Assembly: GCA_016783225.1 (NCBI GenBank)
Contig: JADHWZ010000057.1
Span: forward strand, 1 to 11,129
Direction of reading: 5' to 3'
Origin: Dehalococcoidia bacterium
Lineage (GTDB): Bacteria; Chloroflexota; Dehalococcoidia; GIF9; UBA5620
Length of the DNA: 11,129 nucleotides
The translations under genes and the position numbers were made by a program. Below are positions 5,629-11,129 of the stretch, piece after piece. Every line of letters starts with the position of its first letter. The first letter of the stretch is position 1. Under the pieces are notes generated by a model. The model did not search any database. It was not told the origin of the DNA and saw only the letters and a list, made by a program, of their open reading frames with translations.

Positions 5629-7227
5629 TCAGGGGTTCGCTCCAGTTCGCTCGGAATCGATCGTCTTCCTTAGGTCAAAGATCAAATAGTCTTCGGTCTG
5701 CGCAACCATAGGGAACGTTTGAGTAAGGAACTCCCTCAAATCTTTCTGTTTCTTATACCCTTCCATATATATCACTATGAAATACTCTGGAGAGCGGCTT
5801 GCATAGTCAGCATGAAATCGCTCTTCTGCACCGGGGTTTGGCTTCCCCGTGAAGAGGCGCTCCGCTCGGAGATCACCAGCAATAGGCCACGAAGCACCAT
5901 CAATCCAGCCATAATATTTGAGTCGGTTCCCATAGTCGAAAGCAAGAAAGACCGTGTTGGAACTATGCCCGAGCTCCTCGCCAATATCCTGTGCTATCCT
6001 TACCTGATTTTCATAGTATTTGGCGACACTGTCTGTGACAATAACCCGATTCAACGACCTACTCGTGCCTAAAGCTAGCAAGAATATAAGCACACCTAAG
6101 GCCATGGCTTGGAACAGTTGTGAGAGCCAGCGCGGTCTGGCTTCTCGCACATGAGCCAGAATTAAGGCTCCAACAGGGCCTAAACAAAGCGCCACAAGAG
6201 GGACGAGCTGCAGATGGAAGTAGTCGTGAGTAGAAAAGGGCCAGACGAATAATAGACCAAGCATTGCATATCCACACCATAACCCTACGACCAGGGCTCT
6301 TGGCGCCCGACTGCGGAACAGGAAGATCCCAAGTAGCGCAGCGACAAGACTAGCAATCCCGATAGTCTTCGAGATTTGCCTCCACCAGCCTGTGTAGAAG
6401 ACCGAGTCAAGCAGCAGATGTGGTTGGAAGTAAACATTTTTGAACACATCAACTGCCTGCGCATTTTGGTAGAAGTAGTCGTAGGTATAGAGTAGGGCTG
6501 TGGGAAAAAGGGCTAGAATCGCAAACAGCCAAGAATGTCGGTCAGATATCGATTCTCGAATACCTTGTCTTGCAATTGTCAGCAATACAAAGGCACCAAA
6601 TATCATGAATAGACCAAGAGGTCTGATCAATATGGCTAGAGCCGCAATCAATCCAGCGACGAGCGCACGTCGTGTCGTTGGCTGGTCATTGTAGAGTACG
6701 GTTACATAAATACTGCATAGCATTGCCGCCACCATCAAGGAGTCTGCCTGAAACCTTCGGCTGATTTCCACGCCAAAAGGCACAAGTAGATAGAACGCCG
6801 TAGACAAGACCGCAGCGTCCTTACTAGTGACCCTCTTTGCCAGGAGGTATAGCAGAACGCCACCCGCAAGCCATGATAGCGATGAAAAGACGCGTAGCAG
6901 CCATGGGTATTCGCCGCCAGCCAGGTGGTAGACAAGGTAGGCTATACCCTCTATGGTCATCAATGGTACCTTGACCCCTGCTCCCTGACTTGCAGCAATC
7001 TCTCTCTCCCACTCGGTGGCTGAGTCCAGAGTCGAGTAATAGAAGCTTCTTGCCCAGATAGCGCTCCAATATTCTCGGCGTGCCAAAGGCTCAGAATCAA
7101 GCCGATAGATTCGGATACCCGCGCCTATAGCAAATAGGACGATAAGAATGACCAAAAGCAAGACAAAATGACGAGAAAAGAAACCAGTATCCGGTTCGGC
7201 ATAATCTTTCCGGGTATTTGACTGCAT
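5629..7227 (-). CDS. GT39/ArnT-like polytopic membrane glycosyltransferase
   Basis: A protein of 532 residues from the ATG at 7227. The frame is open to 7380, but that start would overlap the upstream gene and add a non-membrane stretch. After a short basic N-terminus, a first membrane helix (about 20-38) leads into an extracytoplasmic loop with ARREYWSAIWARSFYYS at about 49-65, where GT39/GT83 enzymes carry their catalytic acidic residue. Many more helices follow, for example 114-131, 191-218, 294-304, 311-330 and 372-387. A THDYFHLQLVPL segment at 333-344 and a soluble C-terminal domain of about 140 residues complete the layout. Family members transfer a sugar from a polyprenyl-phosphate donor outside the membrane. 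It is last in the operon, 98 bp after an ArnE-like protein, which fits a lipid-linked sugar pathway. The acceptor is unknown. The ribosome binding site is weak. Confidence 0.8.
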   Translation of the reverse strand: MQSNTRKDYAEPDTGFFSRHFVLLLVILIVLFAIGAGIRIYRLDSEPLARREYWSAIWARSFYYSTLDSATEWEREIAASQGAGVKVPLMTIEGIAYLVYHLAGGEYPWLLRVFSSLSWLAGGVLLYLLAKRVTSKDAAVLSTAFYLLVPFGVEISRRFQADSLMVAAMLCSIYVTVLYNDQPTTRRALVAGLIAALAILIRPLGLFMIFGAFVLLTIARQGIRESISDRHSWLFAILALFPTALLYTYDYFYQNAQAVDVFKNVYFQPHLLLDSVFYTGWWRQISKTIGIASLVAALLGIFLFRSRAPRALVVGLWCGYAMLGLLFVWPFSTHDYFHLQLVPLVALCLGPVGALILAHVREARPRWLSQLFQAMALGVLIFLLALGTSRSLNRVIVTDSVAKYYENQVRIAQDIGEELGHSSNTVFLAFDYGNRLKYYGWIDGASWPIAGDLRAERLFTGKPNPGAEERFHADYASRSPEYFIVIYMEGYKKQKDLREFLTQTFPMVAQTEDYLIFDLRKTIDSERTGANP

Positions 7228-7325
7228 GATGAAATCTTTGACTCTGATAAGATTTCGATAAGCTTTTTGGATAACTTGTAACACTCTGTTAAACCTAGCG
7301 CCTTCCTTCGTTTTTCTTCCGCTTT

Positions 7326-7688
7326 CTAGCTCCTTGACACTAAAAAGACTCCAACGCAGATTACCACAATTCCCACCCACCGTACGGCGGTTACGTCTTC
7401 CTTAAAGATGAGCAAAGAAAACAAGGCGACCAGCACGAAAGAGAGACCCATAAAAGGATACACAAAGCTCAACTGTGCCTTTGAGACGGCAAGAATCCAT
7501 GCCAGTCCTGCTACAAGCGTCACAAGAACAGCAGTGATAACATAGGCATTGGTATAGGCTCTTGCGAAGAAAGGGATAAGCTCGTTGAAATTCTGAGGGG
7601 ACTGACCTAGAGAAAGCATCCCTTTCTTCAGTAATAAATGAGCCGCTGTCATTCCAGCTAACGAGACAAAAACTAACAGATAAACCAT
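7326..7688 (-). CDS. Four-helix EamA/ArnE-like membrane protein
   Basis: A 120-residue integral membrane protein with four predicted helices (about 1-24, 48-69, 72-95, 101-118). The last pair reads SFVYPFMGLSFVLVALFSLLIFKED and RWVGIVVICVGVFL, with a Glu between them, which is typical of half-size EamA/drug-metabolite superfamily proteins such as ArnE/ArnF and the SMR group. ArnE/ArnF pairs flip undecaprenyl-phosphate-aminoarabinose. A similar flippase role is inferred from position between an aminotransferase and an ArnT-like transferase. Only one half-size protein is seen, so it would need to act as a homo-oligomer or have a partner elsewhere. The start is fixed by AAGGAG (minus strand, 7696-7701) with a 7-base spacer. 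It starts 42 bp after the DegT stop. Confidence 0.82.
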   Translation of the reverse strand: MVYLLVFVSLAGMTAAHLLLKKGMLSLGQSPQNFNELIPFFARAYTNAYVITAVLVTLVAGLAWILAVSKAQLSFVYPFMGLSFVLVALFSLLIFKEDVTAVRWVGIVVICVGVFLVSRS

Positions 7689-7695
7689 TTTACTT

Positions 7696-7701
7696 CTCCT
7701 T
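7696..7701 (-). promoter_or_regulatory. Strong Shine-Dalgarno of the EamA-like gene
   Basis: On the minus strand this reads AAGGAG, 7 bases before the ATG at 7688, and it fixes that start. It is the clearest ribosome binding site in the right-hand operon. Confidence 0.65.
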
Positions 7702-7730
7702 CATGCTCGTGCTTCGGCATTGTCCCATCT

Positions 7731-8903
7731 TCAGACCTTGCCATGTTTGGCAGTCGCTCCTTTCACTGTTTCAATAACATACTGCACTTCTTCATCTGTC
7801 AACCTGGGATAAAGAGGAAGGGTTATGGTGCTATCGCCTATTCTTTCAGCCACGGGGAACATCCCTCTCTTGTAGCCATAGGTCTGTCGATAATAGCTTA
7901 AGAGGTGAATCGCCCTATAGTTGACGGCGACCCCTACTCCTTTTTCTTGAAGCTGCCACAAAATGGAATCCCGCTTCTCAGGCGAAACCAGAATGGTAAA
8001 CATATGCCTGCCACTTTTCGAGTCGGGCAATACTTCCAAGCAAGAAACCTGCGGATTATCCTTAAAGGCGTCTTCATACATGCGGCAAATCTCCTCACGC
8101 CTTTGCCAATACTCTTCAATATGTTCCAGTTGATTTAGCAACAGAGCAGCCTGGATATTGTCCATATTGTACTTCCAGCCCAGCATCTCCATATCCCAAT
8201 GCTCATACCTCTTGAAATATCTTTCCGCAGCTCCTTTGCTCATTCCGTGAAGCCTTAGCTTTTTGAGCTTTTCAGCGATTTCATCATCGTTAGTGCTTAC
8301 TGCTCCTCCTTCGCCGGAGGTAATGCTCTTGGTAGCATAGAAACTGAAGCAAGCTGCATCAGCTAAGTCGCCTGGTCTTATTCCCTCTCTGCTTGCTTCA
8401 ATAGCATGAGCAGCATCCTCAATAACTACCAAGTGATGCTTATCTGCAATCTGCTTGATTCTCTTTACATCACACATCTGCCCGTATAGGTGAACTGGCA
8501 GAATGGCCTTCGTTCGCGAAGTAATCGCACTCTCGATTAAATCCACGTTAATATTGGCTGTATCAGGTTCAACATCCACAAAAACAGGGGTTGCCCCGGC
8601 ATGAATTACCGCATTCGCTGTGGCTATGAAGGTCATTGGCGTGGTAATGACCTCATCACCTGAGCCAACCCCATAAGCTAGAAGGGAAAGGTGCAGAGCC
8701 GCGGTGCAACTGGTGACCCCCACAGTGTACTTACACCCCAAATATTGTGAGAACCTTCTCTCAAACTCTTCAACTGTTTCACCGGTCGTTAGGAAAAGTG
8801 AATTCAACACCTTGACTGCATTGTCAATATCGGCTCGACTGATAGTGTGCTTATAGAACTCCACTTTCACCGGATGCTTCTCCCCTTCATTTCTGACAAA
8901 CAT
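7731..8903 (-). CDS. DegT/DnrJ/EryC1 PLP-dependent sugar aminotransferase
   Basis: A 390-residue fold-type I aminotransferase that adds an amino group to a keto-sugar nucleotide. Key features: LTTGETVEEFE at 38-48, the substrate/PLP segment SCTAALHLSL at 65-74, VIEDAAHAIEA at 160-170 (Asp163 contacts the PLP ring nitrogen), FSFYATKSITSGEGG at 186-200 with K192 as the Schiff-base lysine, and WKYNMDNIQAALLL at 243-256. The frame is open to 9083, but the ATG at 8903 matches the family's start and has AGGA about 8 bases upstream; the extra 60 residues would lie over the preceding methyltransferase. It overlaps that gene by 17 bp. Together with the SDR dehydratase of the same operon it could form a 4-amino-4,6-dideoxy sugar; ArnB-, PseC- or PglE-like specificity cannot be settled by eye. 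Confidence 0.93.
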   Translation of the reverse strand: MFVRNEGEKHPVKVEFYKHTISRADIDNAVKVLNSLFLTTGETVEEFERRFSQYLGCKYTVGVTSCTAALHLSLLAYGVGSGDEVITTPMTFIATANAVIHAGATPVFVDVEPDTANINVDLIESAITSRTKAILPVHLYGQMCDVKRIKQIADKHHLVVIEDAAHAIEASREGIRPGDLADAACFSFYATKSITSGEGGAVSTNDDEIAEKLKKLRLHGMSKGAAERYFKRYEHWDMEMLGWKYNMDNIQAALLLNQLEHIEEYWQRREEICRMYEDAFKDNPQVSCLEVLPDSKSGRHMFTILVSPEKRDSILWQLQEKGVGVAVNYRAIHLLSYYRQTYGYKRGMFPVAERIGDSTITLPLYPRLTDEEVQYVIETVKGATAKHGKV

Positions 8904-9519
8904 AGACGATTCCTGCAAAGATGGGGCTCCGAAGCTTAATGGCTTTGACATTGAACTCAAGATGAGATAGATATTCTTGCCACTCACAAGGCTTTCGGAA
9001 ACGGCTTTTCGAAAAAGGATACAAAATTCGGTCAGATAGCCAACTGGTCCAGTATCTATACAATGGCCTGGCAGTAGGATCAACTTCTGAGACCAGCAAT
9101 ACCCCTTCCTTTTCTAAACTACGAAATACCCTGCGAAGGATTATCTCCTGGTCTCGTCGCGAAACATGGTGAAGGAAATCTGTCATTACCACTCCTGTAC
9201 AGCCAGGCAAAGCCCAACGTCTCGCGTCCTGCAGCAAGAAGCTAATGTTTTTCCTTTTACCAACAGTTTTCAGCGCAGCATCAACCCTTTTGTGGTCTGA
9301 GTCGACACCGATAACATGACTATCAGGGAAACGCAAGGACAGGTAGTTCGCCACCACCCCACGACCGCAGCCAACATCGATTAGTAGTCCATTATGAGGC
9401 AAGACCTGCGCATAGTAGTCCAAGTTTACCAGCTTAGCCCTTGCCCAGACATAAAACCTGACATAAATACCTAAACCCGCATACAACTTGCTCAGTTCAT
9501 CACTCAGGCTATTCCCCAT
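8887..9519 (-). CDS. Class I SAM-dependent methyltransferase
   Basis: A 210-residue Rossmann methyltransferase. Motif I is IDVGCGRGVVANYL at 47-60, the ribose-binding acidic residue is D73 in VIGVDSD, a QDARRW segment (97-102) follows, and DFLHHVS at 114-120 takes the place of motif IV. The N-terminus (1-45) is helical and aromatic, and the C-terminal 50 residues are basic and aromatic (RPLYRYWTSWLSDRILYPF), perhaps touching a lipid-linked or membrane substrate. It overlaps the upstream methyltransferase by 11 bp and the downstream aminotransferase by 17 bp, so it is translated with both. Its position in a sugar-modification operon suggests methylation of a sugar or glycolipid, but quinone-like or lipid targets are also possible. 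The target is unknown. Confidence 0.85.
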   Translation of the reverse strand: MGNSLSDELSKLYAGLGIYVRFYVWARAKLVNLDYYAQVLPHNGLLIDVGCGRGVVANYLSLRFPDSHVIGVDSDHKRVDAALKTVGKRKNISFLLQDARRWALPGCTGVVMTDFLHHVSRRDQEIILRRVFRSLEKEGVLLVSEVDPTARPLYRYWTSWLSDRILYPFSKSRFRKPCEWQEYLSHLEFNVKAIKLRSPIFAGIVYVCQK

Positions 9520-10447
9520 TTGTCTTCTCAGCTAAGATAAGCAGAGAGGCTCCAAAAGGTAGACTCAGATGCCTGATCAACAGCTTCTCCAACCGGAGTG
9601 ATCCCAGGAACACCTCATTGACTACGGGGACAGTCCTGAGTTCGAGAGATGGCCTGGCATTCTCGCTACTCTTTGCCCTGTCAAATATATTGCCAATCAA
9701 CCTGATACCAGCTAGCACAGGAAACAAGAAAAACATGAAGAAAGATATCCTTTTAATAATAAAACCATTCCGCTCCAGTTTTGTTGTCAGTTCTTTTTTG
9801 TTGTATCGGCGTTCGTGGTGGGATTGAACATCAGAATAACTCCACAGAAACTTATATGCAGGAACTGTTAATATGAGCTTTCCTCCGGGCTTTAAGGCCT
9901 GACTGATTTCCACCAACGCTTTTTCATCGTCATCAATGTGTTCTAGGACATCAAATATGCCTATGATATCAAAGCTATTAACAAAAGGAAGGCCCAGAAT
10001 ATCTATGTGATACAAAGTCACAGAATCCACCCGTTGCTGGCAGAATCTCAAGCCTTCGAGGAAAATATCTCCTCCCTCGGTATTAACCCCGTTCTGCTTT
10101 AGGTGAGCTAAAACGCTTCCATTACCACAGCCAATCTCAAGCATTCTGCACCTGGCTAAGTTAGGGATATTCCTTCTCAGTACATGCAGAATTATCTCCT
10201 TTCTGCCGATGTGCCAGAAATGCTTTTGTTCCATCTGGAACAGAAATTCAAAACCCAAGGCATCGAAGCTGTCTGTTGTGGCGTTCCGGTCAACAAACGA
10301 GGGGATGCCGTCAACTATGGGGTAGGAATGGGCACAATCCTGGCAAAAATACGCATCACCCATTCTGGTGAGGTTGCTTTTGCACTTAGGACAATACAAA
10401 ATCTGGCGATAAGGGTTAGCGACCTTAATAATACTCGACCTTTCCAT
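9509..10447 (-). CDS. Methyltransferase with N-terminal Trm112-like zinc ribbon
   Basis: A 312-residue two-part protein. Residues 15-52 form a Trm112-like zinc ribbon (C19, C22, C35, C38, then YPIVDGIPSFV). The methyltransferase domain has motif I MLEIGCGNGSVLAHL at 102-116, D127, DVLEHIDDD at 166-174 and LKPGGKLILTVPAY at 185-198, followed by HHERRYNKKEL at 210-220. A hydrophobic segment at about 235-252 (FFMFFLFPVLAGIRLIG) and the closing LPFGASLLILAEK suggest membrane association. Proteins of this layout are common in surface-glycan clusters; their substrates are mostly unproven. The ATG at 10447 lies within the end of the upstream SDR gene (23-bp overlap), with AAGG about 8 bases ahead. 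It is translated just before a second methyltransferase. Confidence 0.88.
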   Translation of the reverse strand: MERSSIIKVANPYRQILYCPKCKSNLTRMGDAYFCQDCAHSYPIVDGIPSFVDRNATTDSFDALGFEFLFQMEQKHFWHIGRKEIILHVLRRNIPNLARCRMLEIGCGNGSVLAHLKQNGVNTEGGDIFLEGLRFCQQRVDSVTLYHIDILGLPFVNSFDIIGIFDVLEHIDDDEKALVEISQALKPGGKLILTVPAYKFLWSYSDVQSHHERRYNKKELTTKLERNGFIIKRISFFMFFLFPVLAGIRLIGNIFDRAKSSENARPSLELRTVPVVNEVFLGSLRLEKLLIRHLSLPFGASLLILAEKTNGE

Positions 10448-11129
10448 CCCTGGCCTTCATAGGTACATGCCTCATCCATAGCTGCTTTTGCCACCAGTCG
10501 GGATTCTGCTGATACCAGCCTATTGCCCTGTTTATGCCTTTATCGAAATCTGTTTCTGCCTTCCAACCTAAAATCTGGAAGGCTTTGTCCGTAGAGGAAA
10601 CATGCCTTTTCACTTGCCCAAGACGGTCACCCATATGGGTAATCAATGACTTCGGCTTGCCCAATCTATCCACCACCGTCTCGGCAATTGTTTCTATAGC
10701 AATATCCTTCCCGGTGCCGATATTAATAATCTCCCCTTTCGCTTTATCCAGGCTTACATGCATAGCTCTATCTAATGCCTGACACAAATCCCCCACATAA
10801 AGCCAGTCTCTGGTATTCTCTCCAGGGCCATGGACAGTTAGCGGTTCATCGAGCAAGGCGCTGGTAATAAAACGAGGAACGACCTTCTCCAGGTGTTGAT
10901 TTGGACCATAAGTATTAAAAGGTCGGATGATGATTGCCGGTATATCATAGGTTACCCAGTAGGAATAAACCAGCCTATCAGCTCCGGCTTTAGCCGCCGC
11001 ATAGGGACTTGCCGGATTTAAGGGATGTTCTTCGGTCATCGGTGCTTCCAGGGCTGTGCCATAGACCTCGGAGGTAGAGATATGGATAAACCTTTCCACA
11101 GAGTCCTGATGCTTTACCACCGCATTAGC
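10425..11129 (-). CDS. LegB-like extended SDR: NAD-dependent nucleotide-sugar dehydratase/epimerase (N-terminus missing)
   Basis: The frame runs off the right edge, so the NAD-binding GxxGxxG N-terminus is outside the window; the GTG at 11120 is not a real start. The visible 234 residues hold HISTSEVYGTA (catalytic Ser/Thr region), SPYAAAKAGADRL with the catalytic YxxxK, IIRPFNTYGPNQ, the substrate-binding TRDWLYVGDL, and a C-terminal WWQKQLWMRHVP tail. STSEVYG rather than the STDEVYG of classical dTDP-glucose 4,6-dehydratase resembles LegB-type UDP-GlcNAc 4,6-dehydratases and UDP-xylose synthases. Given the DegT aminotransferase downstream, a 4,6-dehydratase making a keto-sugar substrate is the favoured reading; epimerase or decarboxylase activity is not excluded. 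It is the first visible gene of the leftward operon, and the promoter lies beyond the window. Confidence 0.88.
   Translation of the reverse strand, partial: ANAVVKHQDSVERFIHISTSEVYGTALEAPMTEEHPLNPASPYAAAKAGADRLVYSYWVTYDIPAIIIRPFNTYGPNQHLEKVVPRFITSALLDEPLTVHGPGENTRDWLYVGDLCQALDRAMHVSLDKAKGEIINIGTGKDIAIETIAETVVDRLGKPKSLITHMGDRLGQVKRHVSSTDKAFQILGWKAETDFDKGINRAIGWYQQNPDWWQKQLWMRHVPMKARDGKVEYY

Noticed and set aside
7228..7380. N-terminal extension of the GT39 gene to 7380
   Set aside because: It would overlap the EamA-like gene by 55 bp and add 51 hydrophilic residues not expected in the family. A GTG at 7284 remains a weaker alternative to the ATG at 7227.
8904..9083. N-terminal 60-residue extension of the DegT aminotransferase
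   Set aside because: It overlaps the conserved C-terminus of the upstream methyltransferase, and the family begins near MFVRNEGEKHPVKVEFYKH, where an ATG with AGGA upstream is present.
10425..11120. GTG at 11120 as the start of the SDR gene
   Set aside because: The frame stays open to the window edge and the NAD-binding N-terminus is missing, so the gene is truncated by the window, not short.
1..11129. CRISPR arrays, tRNA/rRNA genes, insertion sequences, long repeats
   Set aside because: I found no regularly spaced repeats, cloverleaf-like segment, transposase motif or long inverted repeat on reading both strands; intergenic gaps are short and plain.

Overview
The window is a dense bacterial segment of moderate GC with no RNA genes, CRISPR arrays, insertion sequences or gene-free stretch longer than about 110 bp. 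It holds two oppositely oriented gene strings that meet tail to tail near 5518-5628. The protein set (Fe-S cluster handling, MobB, several low-potential Fe-S proteins) points to an anaerobe. My impression from protein style is a Dehalococcoidia-like Chloroflexota or a similar anaerobic metagenome lineage; that is an inference, since no taxonomic marker lies in the window.

Left half, plus strand, 1-5517. In order: the 3' end of an unrecognised gene; an FmdB-type zinc-ribbon protein with a Cys-rich tail; a NifX/NifB-C-like (Nitro_FeMo-Co) protein; a DUF59-plus-P-loop Mrp/NBP35 Fe-S carrier ATPase that lacks the usual CPxC motif; an IscU/NifU-N scaffold with its three ligand cysteines; a class I methyltransferase broken by a frameshift; MobB with an extra C-terminal domain; a 2x[4Fe-4S] ferredoxin with a helical tail; a DUF123 (GIY-YIG-like) protein; a HoxU/NuoG-N-like polyferredoxin; and a small conserved-looking hypothetical. 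Spacing is short or overlapping (for example an ATGA junction between the scaffold and the methyltransferase), so one or two operons are likely. Read together, this is a maturation and electron-transfer kit for a molybdenum or tungsten bis-MGD enzyme or a hydrogenase-like complex. The catalytic subunits are not in the window.

Right half, minus strand, 11129-5629, read leftwards. In order: a LegB-like extended SDR nucleotide-sugar dehydratase/epimerase (cut by the window end); a methyltransferase with an N-terminal Trm112-like zinc ribbon; a second small methyltransferase; a DegT/DnrJ/EryC1 PLP aminotransferase; a four-helix EamA/ArnE-like membrane protein; and a GT39/ArnT-like polytopic glycosyltransferase. 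The first four genes overlap end to end (23, 11 and 17 bp), so this is an operon. The dehydratase and aminotransferase could make a 4-amino-4,6-dideoxy (or related amino) sugar, the methyltransferases could decorate it or the lipid-linked glycan, and the membrane pair could flip and transfer a polyprenyl-phosphate sugar. It is best read as one end of a surface-polysaccharide or glycan-modification cluster that continues beyond the right edge.
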